The notes beneath the pieces are model-generated. The model ran no database searches, was not told the DNA's origin, and was given only the letters and a program-made list of their open reading frames with translations. Both the position numbers and the translations under genes were made by a program. This document shows positions 46,065 through 54,900 of a DNA stretch of 64,000 nucleotides, piece after piece (within the stretch, counting starts at the first letter, position 1; each line of letters starts with the position of its first letter). Source of the stretch: JBQTKD01 sp963703165 (GTDB lineage: Bacteria; Actinomycetota; Actinomycetes; Sporichthyales; Sporichthyaceae); contig OY969798.1 in NCBI GenBank assembly GCA_963703165.1, forward strand, positions 806,001 to 870,000. Direction: 5' to 3'.

Positions 46065-46366
46065 GGCCGCTGCGGGTCTGTTGACCGCGGGTGGGCGACG
46101 ACCTCGATCGCGTAGGTCGGCGGCTCTTCGCTGACCCGGCCGCGATACGTGTGACCCGTCAGGTGGCACCAGGCGGGGAGGTCGAGCGGAGCAGCCGGGT
46201 CCGTGGCAATCACGTGGACGATGGCGCCGCTCGGTTGGTCTCGCAGCGGCGCTCGCAGCCGCATGAGCAACTGCACGCACAGCAGCCCGGCGCCGTCGAC
46301 GACGAGATCGGGCGGATCTGTTTCGAGCCGGGGCGCATTCGACCATCCGTGCTCAGTGGGAGGCAT
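46031..46366 (-). CDS. TusA-like sulfur-carrier protein
   Basis: A 111-residue protein with the TusA fold. DLVVDGAGLLCVQLLMRLRA carries the single conserved cysteine, and HVIATDPAAPLDLPAWCHLT the second half. TusA proteins pass persulfide sulfur between rhodaneses and acceptors. ATG 46366 overlaps the end of the upstream fusion gene by 14 bases, so it is translationally coupled in the sulfur operon. The last 25 residues are not family-like and run into the remnant downstream, so the original stop may have been lost. Confidence 0.8.
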   Translation of the reverse strand: MPPTEHGWSNAPRLETDPPDLVVDGAGLLCVQLLMRLRAPLRDQPSGAIVHVIATDPAAPLDLPAWCHLTGHTYRGRVSEEPPTYAIEVVAHPRSTDPQRPWRTNEPPSNP

Positions 46367-49022
46367 CGGTGCTCGCAGGCCGGTGGGTCTCGTACATCCG
46401 TACCGCCACAACGGCGCCGGAGGCGGCGGTGATCACGGCGACGACCCAGATCGCAGATCGGATGCTGAACGCGTCCGCGATCACTCCCGCCACGAGTGCT
46501 CCCACGGCGAATCCGCCGTCGCGCCAGAGGCGGTACACGCCGACGGCCCTCGCTCGCCAGGCGGGATGGGCTACGTCGCCGATGGAGGCGAGCAGGGTCG
46601 GGTAGACCATCGCGGTTCCGGCTCCCAGGAGCGCAGCTGCGGCTGCCCAGGGCCAGAAGGAGTCCGCAACCGCAACCAGTGCCAAGGCCACCGCCTGCAC
46701 CCACATGCCGCTGGCGATCAACCATTTGCGGCCCCAGCGGTCCGACAGCGCACCTGTGATGAGTTGGCCGAGGCCCCAGATCGCCGGGTAGAGCGCGGCA
46801 AGGACGCCGATCCGGCCGACGGAGAGCCCGGCGCCGGCGAACAGGACCGGGAACAGTCCCCAGGCCAGGCCGTCGTTGAGGTTGTTCACCATCCCGGCTT
46901 GCGCGGCCGAGGACATGGCCGGTTCACGGAAACTGGCCTGCACGAACACCTGACGGTCGGTCAGCTCACTGTGCATCGGACCGGCGCCGGCCGAGACCCG
47001 GGAGACGTGCTCGGCCGATTCGAGCCGCGCGTAGTCACGGGTCTCACGGACCGAGAGTGTGGACAGCCCGAGGCCCAGGGCCGCGAAGGCGACGCCGAGC
47101 AGGAAAGGCGCGGGCCGCAACCCGTGCTGGTCGGCCAGGTAACCGGTGGCGAGGGCAGTCGCCGCGACGGCCATGTACCCGGCGGCCTCGTTGAGGCCCA
47201 TGGCCAACCCGCGCTTCGCCGGCCCGACGAGGTCGATCTTCATGATCACAGTGGTCGACCAGGTCAGGCCCTGGCTGACCCCGAGCAGCACGTTGGCTAC
47301 GACGACCCATCCCCAACTGGGCGCCCAGATCAGCAGCAGCGGTACCGGGATCGCGACCAACCATCCGGCGACAAGCACGGGCTTGCGCCCGTAGCGGTCG
47401 GAGAACGTACCGGCCAGATAGTTTGTCGCCGCCTTGGCCACACCGAAGGCGAGGATGTAGGTCAGCGCCGCGGTGTAGGCCGCGAGGCCGAACTCTCGCT
47501 CCGCGAGCAGCGGAAGGACCGTGCGTTCCTGGCCGAGCATGCCTCCGACGAGGGCATTGACCGCCACCAGCAAGCTGAACTGCGCAAGGTTGGCGCGCAG
47601 ACCGAGTTGCAGGGGCCGGTCGAGATTCGCGGGCGTCGCACCGATGAGTCTCACGACCGGGTCGCCAGCGAGCGCCGCCGTCGCGGAGGCCCAGTCCTCC
47701 GGTCCCCCGGCCAGCACAGCTAGATCGCGGCGTCCTTCGCGGGCCAACATGCTCGCGGCTCCCATGGCACGTTCGCCATGACCGCACATCACAACCAACG
47801 GCCCCCGGGGTAGATCGGCGGCCTGCCGTTGCAGATCACCGAGTTCGATGTGCAGCGCGCCCGGGACGTGGCCGCTCGCGAACTCGCTGTGCTGGCGGAC
47901 GTCGAGCAGTCGCATACCTGCCAACTCGTCCTCGCCGCGAAGCGGGATACGGCTCACCGGCAGGCCGGCCGCCGCCCAAGCGGCGAGACCGCCGGCCAAC
48001 TCGCCGGGGATGATGTCGAACCCGATCTTGAGGGCCTGGCCGACGATCTCCGTCGGGTCCTGATCCGGGGTGCGCACGATGACCAACGCCCGATCCGCCG
48101 GAACCAGCCAGCCGAGCCAGGTGGCGAACGCGGGCCGCAGGGGATTGGACAGCGATCCGGGGATGTGGCCGCCGGAGAAGTCCGGGAGTCGGCGGACGTC
48201 CACGATCTCCGCCCCATCGGCCTGCAGGCGTCGCACCTGATCCACGCTCAAGGGCGCCAACGCGGGTGGAGTTCCCACCACGGCCGGTCCGCGGCGGTTC
48301 AGCTCACCGAGTCGCTCGAAATAGGCGGGATAGGTGCCGAGTGCTGCCAGCAGGCGTGCGACGAACTCGTCCTCGGTCGGAGTGCGCAGCAACGCGTTGG
48401 TGGCCTTCTCGGTTCCCACCGTCGAGGTGCGCGCGGCGCCGGGCGGGGCGGAGCAGAAGGAACCTGCCCCGTGAGTCGGCCACACCTGCACGTCGTCCGG
48501 CAGGGTGGCCAGACGTTGCAGCGAGCGGTACTGCAGTCGGGCGAGTTCCTCGGTACGGGAGGGATCCACCAGATCGGTCCGCGCCGCCGACCCGACGATC
48601 AACGAGCCGCCGGTGAAGACCCCGACGGTGCGGGCGCCGTCCAGGATCTGGAATGCCACGTGCTCGTGCGTGTGGCCGGGCGTCGCCAGCGTGCGGAGGG
48701 TAAGACCGCCGAGGTCGATCTCGTCCTCGTCGCCCAGTGGGGTGTGGGGGAACTCGCGGGCGCCCGTGGCCGAGGCGAGAATCTGAGTGCCGTGGGCGGC
48801 CGCCAGTTCCCTTGCTCCGGAAAGGAAATCGGCGTGCAGGTGGGTGTCGGCGGCGAAGGCGATCCGCAGTCCCTGCTTCTCGGCGACGACCTGAACCGCA
48901 CGCAGGTCACGGCTGACGTCGACGGCCAGGGCGCGACCGTCGCCGATCTCGAGCAGGTATGCCGTGTTTCCCAGGCCCTCATCGACGAGCTGGATCGGCT
49001 GAGGCTGCGTCAGCTCGCTCAT
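46353..49022 (-). CDS. Fusion: persulfide-dioxygenase-like MBL + two rhodaneses + MFS transporter
   Basis: One uninterrupted 889-residue frame. Residues about 1-235 form a metallo-beta-lactamase-fold domain like type III persulfide dioxygenases (THLHADFLSG, TPGHTHEHVAF, FTGGSLIVGSAARTDL). Residues about 245-355 are a rhodanese with no active-site cysteine (VIVRTPDQDP). Residues about 360-460 are a second rhodanese with the active loop MCGHGERAMG. Residues about 480-880 are a 12-helix major facilitator transporter (FSDRYGRKPVLVAG). It probably oxidises or carries persulfide sulfur and exports a product. ATGA overlap links it to arsR upstream. Confidence 0.85.
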   Translation of the reverse strand: MSELTQPQPIQLVDEGLGNTAYLLEIGDGRALAVDVSRDLRAVQVVAEKQGLRIAFAADTHLHADFLSGARELAAAHGTQILASATGAREFPHTPLGDEDEIDLGGLTLRTLATPGHTHEHVAFQILDGARTVGVFTGGSLIVGSAARTDLVDPSRTEELARLQYRSLQRLATLPDDVQVWPTHGAGSFCSAPPGAARTSTVGTEKATNALLRTPTEDEFVARLLAALGTYPAYFERLGELNRRGPAVVGTPPALAPLSVDQVRRLQADGAEIVDVRRLPDFSGGHIPGSLSNPLRPAFATWLGWLVPADRALVIVRTPDQDPTEIVGQALKIGFDIIPGELAGGLAAWAAAGLPVSRIPLRGEDELAGMRLLDVRQHSEFASGHVPGALHIELGDLQRQAADLPRGPLVVMCGHGERAMGAASMLAREGRRDLAVLAGGPEDWASATAALAGDPVVRLIGATPANLDRPLQLGLRANLAQFSLLVAVNALVGGMLGQERTVLPLLAEREFGLAAYTAALTYILAFGVAKAATNYLAGTFSDRYGRKPVLVAGWLVAIPVPLLLIWAPSWGWVVVANVLLGVSQGLTWSTTVIMKIDLVGPAKRGLAMGLNEAAGYMAVAATALATGYLADQHGLRPAPFLLGVAFAALGLGLSTLSVRETRDYARLESAEHVSRVSAGAGPMHSELTDRQVFVQASFREPAMSSAAQAGMVNNLNDGLAWGLFPVLFAGAGLSVGRIGVLAALYPAIWGLGQLITGALSDRWGRKWLIASGMWVQAVALALVAVADSFWPWAAAAALLGAGTAMVYPTLLASIGDVAHPAWRARAVGVYRLWRDGGFAVGALVAGVIADAFSIRSAIWVVAVITAASGAVVAVRMYETHRPASTDASH

Positions 49023-49702
49023 CGTGCGTCAACTCCGGCCCCGGTCTCGACGGGTAGCCCCGCCGCTGCCCACTCCGGAAACCCGTCCTCGAGCCGGCGG
49101 GCTCGCCGACCGCGAGCTGTGAGCAGGCGAACGGCATCGTCGGCGTACACGCAGAACGGTCCGCGGCAGTAGGCGACGACCTCGTCGCCGCCATCCGGCA
49201 ACTCGGCCAAGCGGCGCTCGAGTTCGTCCGGTGGGATCGGCCTGGCCCCGGGCACATGGCCGGCCCGGAACTCGGGCTCGGGCCGGATGTCGAGTACGGC
49301 CACCTCGCCGCCGCGCAACCGGTCGGCCAGTTCGGTCCGACCGATCGTCTCCAGCCCCGACCGGTCGCCGGTGTAGGCAAGGACCAGTCGATCAAGTTGA
49401 GCGAGCCGATCGACGGCGAGATCGCGCAGCGTGCGCCAGGCGTCGGCGACCGTCGGGTTCGCCAAGGCGTAGATCACGTTGCTGGACCGGCGCTGTCCGA
49501 TCACCAGGCCGGCTTGTGCCAACTGACGGAGGTGTTGCGAGGTGTTCGCGACGCTCTGCCCGATCTCGGCGGCCAGCTCGTCGACAGAGCGCTCGCCCTG
49601 GCTCAGAACGTCGATCAGCTCGACCCGCCGCCCATTCGCCAGCGCCTTCACCGTCGAGGCGAATCCGTCGTACAGCGCGTCCTTGGCCCGGCGATCACTC
49701 AT
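49019..49702 (-). CDS. ArsR-family regulator fused to rhodanese
   Basis: A 227-residue sulfur-responsive regulator. The N-terminal winged helix (about 10-90) shows LANGRRVELIDVLSQGERSV and ANTSQHLRQLAQAGLV. The C-terminal rhodanese (about 115-215) shows VLDIRPEPEFRAGHVPGA and the active loop YCRGPFCVYAD with cysteines. The rhodanese probably senses persulfide and alters DNA binding. ATG 49702 was chosen. It begins the sulfur operon and overlaps the next gene by ATGA. An A+T-rich imperfect inverted repeat around 49724-49752 is a candidate operator. Confidence 0.88.
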   Translation of the reverse strand: MSDRRAKDALYDGFASTVKALANGRRVELIDVLSQGERSVDELAAEIGQSVANTSQHLRQLAQAGLVIGQRRSSNVIYALANPTVADAWRTLRDLAVDRLAQLDRLVLAYTGDRSGLETIGRTELADRLRGGEVAVLDIRPEPEFRAGHVPGARPIPPDELERRLAELPDGGDEVVAYCRGPFCVYADDAVRLLTARGRRARRLEDGFPEWAAAGLPVETGAGVDAR

Positions 49703-50104
49703 GGACTCAGAGTGCGGCGCTCGGATCAATTAATCAAGCGATCTATTGAATTCGCAGGTCAACCAGCCTGTGCATGGCGGTCGCGGGGCAATGGTTCGGG
49801 TCGATCTGTGTGCCGCGCGGAGGCTCCGCGGAATCGGAGACCGGATGATCTCGAGCAACACCCGACACCGAGGCGGCACTTTGTGTGGGTCCTGCTGCGT
49901 CGCGTCGCCATCCGCTCGATTCCAAAGACACAGGTACGGCGGCGCAATGTCTCATGGGCGTAAGAGGTGCGAAAGCGTGGCCTTCGACGCCGCGCAACGA
50001 GGAGCTGAAGGTCGATGGCAGCGTGCCCTCATCAAGCGGTTGCCCGAACAGCTCGACCGATCCAGATTCGCGCCTCGAGCGGGTGAATACAGGGATGACG
50101 AAGT
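49703..50104. other. Gene-free stretch between the sulfur and copper operons
   Basis: Of these 402 bases, the left end holds the arsR promoter with the imperfect TCAAT/ATTGA inverted repeat, and a short perfect hairpin (CGCGGAG/CTCCGCG) lies near 49815. No convincing gene on either strand; it may contain debris from element assembly. Confidence 0.4.
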
Positions 50105-50403
50105 TCAGGCCGAGCGGACAAGGCGCTCGATGGCGGCGCTGGCTTCCGCGATCTTCTCCTCGGCGATCGGCCCGCCGTCGGCGATGGCCTCACTGACGCA
50201 GTGCCGTAGGTGCTCCTCCAGCAGGCCGAGAGCGAACGACTCCAGGGCTTCGTGGCCGCGGACACCTGGGTGAGGATGTCGATGCAGTACTTGTCTTCCT
50301 CGACCATTTTCGCGATCCCGCGCACCTGACCCTCGATACGCCGCAGGCGCTTGAGATAGGCGATGCGGTCGCCTTGATAGCCGTGCGTGCCTGGGGTCTC
50401 CAC
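50105..50403 (-). CDS. csoR: CsoR copper-sensing repressor, frameshifted
   Basis: Starts at GTG 50403 with GYQGDRIAYLKRLRRIEGQ and carries the first ligand cysteine in DKYCIDIL. After QVSAATK the frame must shift by one base near 50249 to continue as LESFALGLLEEHLRHCVSEA (His and second Cys ligands) and end ASAAIERLVRSA. With one base restored it is a complete copper-binding CsoR of about 99 residues. The start lies eight bases from its own operator, suggesting a leaderless autoregulated transcript. Confidence 0.8.
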
Positions 50404-50410
50404 GGATTCA

Positions 50411-50436
50411 CCATACCTTCAGGGGGTATACCCGGG
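50411..50436. promoter_or_regulatory. CsoR-type operator at csoR
   Basis: ATACC-N7-GGTAT embedded in a G-run (AGGGGGTATACCCGGGGG) overlaps the csoR promoter. It matches the pseudo-palindromic TACCC/GGGTA operators known for CsoR. Confidence 0.65.
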
Positions 50437-50462
50437 GGCATCTGCGAGCACCGCCCGGAACG

Positions 50463-52877
50463 CTAATTACTCGAGGCGGCACGGAGTTGCGCCACTTCCT
50501 CGCGCAGCCGTGCGATCTCGGCATCGCGCTGCTGGATCTGCGCGGCCGCGCCGTCCCGGCTGCGGTCGGGCGCCGGCTCGGCGCGGTGGAGCGGAGCGAA
50601 GCGACGCAAGCCCAGGCTGTTGGTCACCACGAACACCGAACTGAGCGCCATCGCCACGCCGGCCAGCAACGGGTTCAGCAATCCCGCAGCAGCCAACGGA
50701 AGCGCGGCGACGTTGTAGGCGAAGGCCCAGAACAGGTTGCCCTTGATCGTCCGCAAGGTCCGCCGAGCCAGGCGGATCGCGTCGGCGGCGGCACGCAGGT
50801 CGCCCCGGACGAGGGTGAGGTCGCTCGCGGCAATCGCCGCGTCGGTGCCGGTGCCCATCGCCAGGCCGAGGTCGGCCGCGGCGAGCGCGGCCGCGTCGTT
50901 GACCCCGTCTCCGACCATCGCCACGGTCCGGCCCTCGGCCTGCAGACGCGTGATCGCCTCGACCTTCTGCGCGGGCAGCACCTCGGCGATGACTTCGTCG
51001 ATGCCCACCGCGGCAGCGACGGCGTGAGCCGCGCGTGCGTTGTCGCCGGTCAGCAGCACCGGGCGCAGCCCGAGCGCCTTGAGATCGGCGACGGCTTGCG
51101 CGGAGGTGTCCTTGATCGTGTCGGCGACGACCAGCACGCCGCGGACCTCACCGTCCCAACCGACCCAGATCGGCGTGCGACCCGCGGACTCCGCGGCCTC
51201 CGCGGCGGACACAAGCGTGCCGGGAGCGTGCTGCGACCATTGGTCGGCCAGCCAGGCGCGGCGGCCCGCTACGACGGCGTGTCCTTCGACGACGCCGGAG
51301 ACGCCGCGCCCGTCGTGGTTGGCGAAGTCCTCGACTCCGGGCAGCATGACGCCCCGGGCCCGCGCTCCGGCGGCGACGGCGCGGGCGATGGGGTGCTCAG
51401 AGGCATCCTCGAGCGCCCCCGCGAGGCGCATAAGTTCGCTCTGGTCCTGGCCCTCGGCGGGGATGGCGTCGAGCAGGCTCATCTGACCGGTCGTCACGGT
51501 GCCGGTCTTGTCGAGCACGATGGTGTCGACCCGGCGCGTGTTCTCCAGTACCTCGGGACCCTTGATCAGGATGCCGAGCTGCGCGCCACGTCCGGTTCCG
51601 ACGAGCAACGCCGTGGGCGTCGCCAGGCCGAGCGCGCAAGGGCAGGCGATGATCAGCACCGCCACAGCGGCCGTGAACGCCAGCTGCGTGTTCCCGGAAT
51701 GCCCGAGCCAGAACCCGAGGGTGGCGGCGGCGATCGCAAACACGAGCGGCACAAACACTGCGGAGACACGGTCGGCGAGCCGGGCGACCTCGGCCTTGCC
51801 GGACTGCGCCTGCGTGACCAGTTTCGCGATCTGGGCAAGTTGGGTATCGGCGCCGACGCGGGTGGCGCGCACCACCAGACGCCCACCCACATTGACGGTC
51901 GCGCCGGTGACCGCGTCCGGTGGACGGACCTCGACCGGTACCGATTCGCCGGTCAACATCGACTCGTCGACGGCGGAGGTTCCGGAGACGACGATCCCGT
52001 CGGTGGCGATCTTCTCCCCAGGGCGCACCACGAATTCCTGACCGACCGTCAGTGATCCGATCGGTACGCGGGTTTCGACACCGTCGCGCAGCACTGCGAC
52101 ATCTTTGGCGCCGAGGTCCAGGAGCGCTCGCAGCGCCGCTCCGGCGCGGCGCTTGGCACGCGCCTCGAAGTACCGCCCGGCGAGCAGAGCAGTGGTGAGA
52201 ACCGCAGCGACCTCGAGGTAGATCTCGTGCGCACCGCCGTGCCGCTCGGGAACGAGCTCGAATCCCATGGTCATCCCGGGGACACCCGCGCCGCCGAGGA
52301 ACAACGCGTAGAGCGACCAGCCGGTGGCAGCGAGCACGCCGACGCTGACAAGGGTGTCCATGGTGGCCGCACCGTGGCGCAGGTTGAGCAGCGCCGCGCG
52401 GTGGAACGGCCAGGCGCCCCACGCCGCGACCGGGGCGGCGAGGGTGAGCGCAGCCCATTGCCAGTACTCGAACTGCAGCGGCGGGATCATGCCGAGCAGG
52501 ACCACCGGGAGCGTGAGCAGCGCGCTGCCGAGCAACCGGGCACGCAGCGCACCGAGGCGGGTGGCCTCGGCAGCCTCCTCCGGGTCGACCGCTTCGACGG
52601 CGCCGGCGGCAGGTGCGACGACCTCGAGCGTGCGGGGTTGCGGCACTGTGGCGGTGTAGCCGGTGTCGGCGACGACGGCCAGCAGTCGCTCGGTGGTAAG
52701 GCTCGGGTCGTACTCGATGCGGGCGGTCTCGGTGGCGTAGTTCACGCTGGCGGTCACGCCTTCGACCTTGTTCAGTGCCTTCTCGACCCGGCGTGCGCAG
52801 GAGGCACAGGTCATCCCGCCGATGCGGAGGTCGACCTGGGCACGGCCCTGCTCGTTGATGTCGGTGGCGGTGTTCAC
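50463..52877 (-). CDS. copA: Copper-exporting P1B-type ATPase with C-terminal coiled coil
   Basis: An 804-residue inner-membrane copper pump. It has an N-terminal metal-binding domain (GMTCASCARRVEKALN, about residues 19-33), the actuator TGES, the transmembrane metal site ACPCALG, phosphorylation site DKTGTVTTG, the SEHPIARA histidine-proline and the hinge GDGVNDAAAL. The last 40 residues add a predicted coiled coil (QQRDAEIARLREEVAQLR) not normal for CopA. GTG 52877 has AAGGAGG. It starts 11 bases after the upstream copper gene, forming an operon under the two operators at 53879-53923. Confidence 0.93.
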   Translation of the reverse strand: MNTATDINEQGRAQVDLRIGGMTCASCARRVEKALNKVEGVTASVNYATETARIEYDPSLTTERLLAVVADTGYTATVPQPRTLEVVAPAAGAVEAVDPEEAAEATRLGALRARLLGSALLTLPVVLLGMIPPLQFEYWQWAALTLAAPVAAWGAWPFHRAALLNLRHGAATMDTLVSVGVLAATGWSLYALFLGGAGVPGMTMGFELVPERHGGAHEIYLEVAAVLTTALLAGRYFEARAKRRAGAALRALLDLGAKDVAVLRDGVETRVPIGSLTVGQEFVVRPGEKIATDGIVVSGTSAVDESMLTGESVPVEVRPPDAVTGATVNVGGRLVVRATRVGADTQLAQIAKLVTQAQSGKAEVARLADRVSAVFVPLVFAIAAATLGFWLGHSGNTQLAFTAAVAVLIIACPCALGLATPTALLVGTGRGAQLGILIKGPEVLENTRRVDTIVLDKTGTVTTGQMSLLDAIPAEGQDQSELMRLAGALEDASEHPIARAVAAGARARGVMLPGVEDFANHDGRGVSGVVEGHAVVAGRRAWLADQWSQHAPGTLVSAAEAAESAGRTPIWVGWDGEVRGVLVVADTIKDTSAQAVADLKALGLRPVLLTGDNARAAHAVAAAVGIDEVIAEVLPAQKVEAITRLQAEGRTVAMVGDGVNDAAALAAADLGLAMGTGTDAAIAASDLTLVRGDLRAAADAIRLARRTLRTIKGNLFWAFAYNVAALPLAAAGLLNPLLAGVAMALSSVFVVTNSLGLRRFAPLHRAEPAPDRSRDGAAAQIQQRDAEIARLREEVAQLRAASSN

Positions 52878-52888
52878 GGCGTCCTCCT

Positions 52889-53851
52889 TCAGTGCCCGGA
52901 GTGCTCGCCCGTGGGCGAGGACGGAGCGGCAGGTTCGGCCGGCTGTTGCGCTGCGGGGCTCGCCGATGTCGGCACGTCGACGGTGAACTCCGCTGTGCGG
53001 ACCGTTCCTGCGTGCGCGAAATTCAGGTACAGCCGGTAGCGGCCCGCAGTCGGGAACGTGGTGGCGAATCGGATCTCCGGGCCGCCCCGGGCGTCGGCCG
53101 CCGCGTCCTCCGACGGGTGCGTGTGCAGATACGCCAGATCGCCCGGGCGCAATGACACCAAGTGGCCGAAGGCGCCGAGGTAGGGCTCGAGGTCGCCGAC
53201 CGGCGCACCCGCGCGAGTGACCGTGAAGGTCAGTTCCGAGTGGGTGCCTGCCTGCGGGCTCCCGGAGAGCGCGACCGAGTAGTCCTGATCCGACCAGGCG
53301 GAGGCAGGCTCGGGAAGCTCGGCGGGCTGGAAGTCGCCCGGTACGAACAGGTCGGCCCCGAGGGTGATGGTCTCGTTCAACGCTGCGGGGGCGAAGTCCG
53401 CGAAGACGCGGTACACCCCGCCCGAGTCGAGCGCCACCGGGGCCTCCCACGCGCCGTCCGCTCCGAGTTCCGGGTGCAGATGTTGGAAGCGCGACAAGTC
53501 CCTACGCACGACGATCAGGTGCATGTCCTTCTCGTGCGTGCGCCGGTACTCCCGCACGGGTGTGCCGCCGGGGCCGAGGATCTCGAAACGGACCGGAACG
53601 TCGGCACCGGCGTCGACGGTGGGGTCGAGCAGGCGCAACGCGTAGCCCCGGTCGGCCACAGCGAGACCTGGCAGGGCCACACCTGCGACGTTCGCGGGTA
53701 CCGCCTCGGTCGAAGCGGGGGCGGTCGTCATCGTGTGCTGCGGGACCGCCGCGGAGTCCGCAGAATCGGTGACGCGGCCGACCGTGAACCCTGTCGCCAC
53801 AAGACCGGCCAGAGCCAGAGCGAAAGCGCCGACCTTCGTCGGACCGTTCAT
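52889..53851 (-). CDS. Exported copper-operon protein with beta-sandwich domains
   Basis: A 320-residue membrane-anchored or secreted protein (signal/anchor about residues 7-25). The body looks like two beta-sandwich domains. It has many His residues in plausible metal sites: RRTHEKDMHLIVVRRD, FQHLHPELG, GHLVSLRPGDLAYLHTHPSE, and a tail ending GEHSGH. This is the YHYH/heavy-metal-binding style seen next to copA in actinobacteria. ATG 53851 has GAGGAGA; two earlier in-frame ATGs lack spacing. It likely binds copper outside the membrane. Confidence 0.75.
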   Translation of the reverse strand: MNGPTKVGAFALALAGLVATGFTVGRVTDSADSAAVPQHTMTTAPASTEAVPANVAGVALPGLAVADRGYALRLLDPTVDAGADVPVRFEILGPGGTPVREYRRTHEKDMHLIVVRRDLSRFQHLHPELGADGAWEAPVALDSGGVYRVFADFAPAALNETITLGADLFVPGDFQPAELPEPASAWSDQDYSVALSGSPQAGTHSELTFTVTRAGAPVGDLEPYLGAFGHLVSLRPGDLAYLHTHPSEDAAADARGGPEIRFATTFPTAGRYRLYLNFAHAGTVRTAEFTVDVPTSASPAAQQPAEPAAPSSPTGEHSGH

Positions 53852-53878
53852 GCGCGTCTCCTCGGTCATCGCTCCCAA

Positions 53879-53895
53879 GTACCCCTGGGGGGTAC
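53879..53895. promoter_or_regulatory. CsoR operator 1 of the copA operon
   Basis: Perfect GTACCCC-N3-GGGGTAC palindrome 28 bases upstream of the exported copper-protein start. It matches known CsoR sites and the copy at csoR. Confidence 0.75.
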
Positions 53896-53904
53896 CTTCG
53901 CAAC

Positions 53905-53923
53905 CATACCCCGCATGGGTATG
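53905..53923. promoter_or_regulatory. CsoR operator 2 of the copA operon
   Basis: Perfect CATACCC-N5-GGGTATG palindrome nine bases beyond operator 1, placing two sites one helical face apart in the same promoter. Confidence 0.7.
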
Positions 53924-53936
53924 TTCCCGCCAGTCG

Positions 53937-54584
53937 TCAGGATTTCTTGGCGAGGGCCTGCATGCGGGCGATCTCCGAGCGTTGGGCGGTCACGATGCGC
54001 CCGGCGAGCTCCTTGGCCGCTGGGCTGCGCCCACTCGACTGTTCCTCCGAGGCCATCTCGACCGCGCCACGGTGATGCGCGATCATGAGTTCGAGGAACG
54101 CGACGTCGAACGCCGCGCCCTTCGCCGCACGCAGCTCGGCGAGATCCTTCGACGAGGCCATGCCAGGCATGTCATGCCCGGGAGACATTGCGGCCATCTC
54201 GTCCGCGCTCATGTCCGAGTGGTCCATCTCGGCCATCTCGGATGCCGCCGGCCTGCCCCAGTCGGCGAGCAGGTCTTTCATCGTGTTGATCTCCGGACCT
54301 TGCGCGGAGAGAATCTTCGCGGCGAGGTCCTTGACGTCGGCGCTCTTCGCCCGGGGCGCAGCGAGCTTCGCCATGGCCACGGCCTGCTCGTGGTGCGGGA
54401 TCATCGACTGCGCGAAGGTCACGTCGGCATCGTTGAACTCGGCCTGCGTCTGAGCTTGCGGCGCTGATTCGGCCTTGTCCTCGCCTCCTCCGCAGGCGCT
54501 CAAGGGGCCGAGGGCAACGGCGGCCGTCAGCGCGAGGACGGCAGCAGTCCGTCGAGGACGGGGTGCGCTGGTGGTAGGTCTCAT
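53937..54584 (-). CDS. DUF305 lipoprotein
   Basis: A 215-residue exported lipoprotein (lipobox LSACGGG near residue 31). Its DUF305 core has two copies of the metal-style motif: FAQSMIPHHEQAVAMAKLA and LELMIAHHRGAVEMA. Between them is a Met/His/Asp-rich stretch (MAEMDHSDMSADEM) that resembles copper-binding regions. ATG 54584 has AGGAGA. It is frequent in copper and mercury resistance loci and is presumably an extracytoplasmic copper binder. Confidence 0.87.
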   Translation of the reverse strand: MRPTTSAPRPRRTAAVLALTAAVALGPLSACGGGEDKAESAPQAQTQAEFNDADVTFAQSMIPHHEQAVAMAKLAAPRAKSADVKDLAAKILSAQGPEINTMKDLLADWGRPAASEMAEMDHSDMSADEMAAMSPGHDMPGMASSKDLAELRAAKGAAFDVAFLELMIAHHRGAVEMASEEQSSGRSPAAKELAGRIVTAQRSEIARMQALAKKS

Positions 54585-54678
54585 CGTGTTCTCCTGAGTC
54601 GCTGGGGCCGCGCGGTCGTCGCGCGAGTGCCGGGGCCGGGCAGACGCGCCGGAGGTCCGTGGCGGATATGACGTGATG

Positions 54679-54900
54679 TCAGCCGGCCGAGAGGATCGAG
54701 GCGCCGTATCCCTCGGCCTCGATGGCGGCAAGCACCTGCTCGACCGTTGCGCCCGTACCGTCCAGCTCAACGACGGTCCGTTCGTGGCGCATGTCGGTGC
54801 GGACTCGCACGACGCCGGGCAACTCTTCGACGACGTCGTCGATCAACATTCCGCAGCTCGCGCAGTGCATGCCGGTGATCGCGAGTTCGAGGTGGGTCAT
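54679..54900 (-). CDS. copZ: CopZ-like copper chaperone
   Basis: A 73-residue heavy-metal-associated domain with the ligand motif GMHCASCGMLIDDVV near residue 10. It is expected to deliver cytosolic Cu(I) to CopA. ATG 54900 overlaps the stop of the upstream transporter-like gene (ATGA). Confidence 0.9.
   Translation of the reverse strand: MTHLELAITGMHCASCGMLIDDVVEELPGVVRVRTDMRHERTVVELDGTGATVEQVLAAIEAEGYGASILSAG

Noticed and set aside
49746..50273. A 175-residue plus-strand frame between the sulfur and copper operons.
   Set aside because: It runs antisense over the conserved 3' half of csoR and has no domain or ribosome-binding site.
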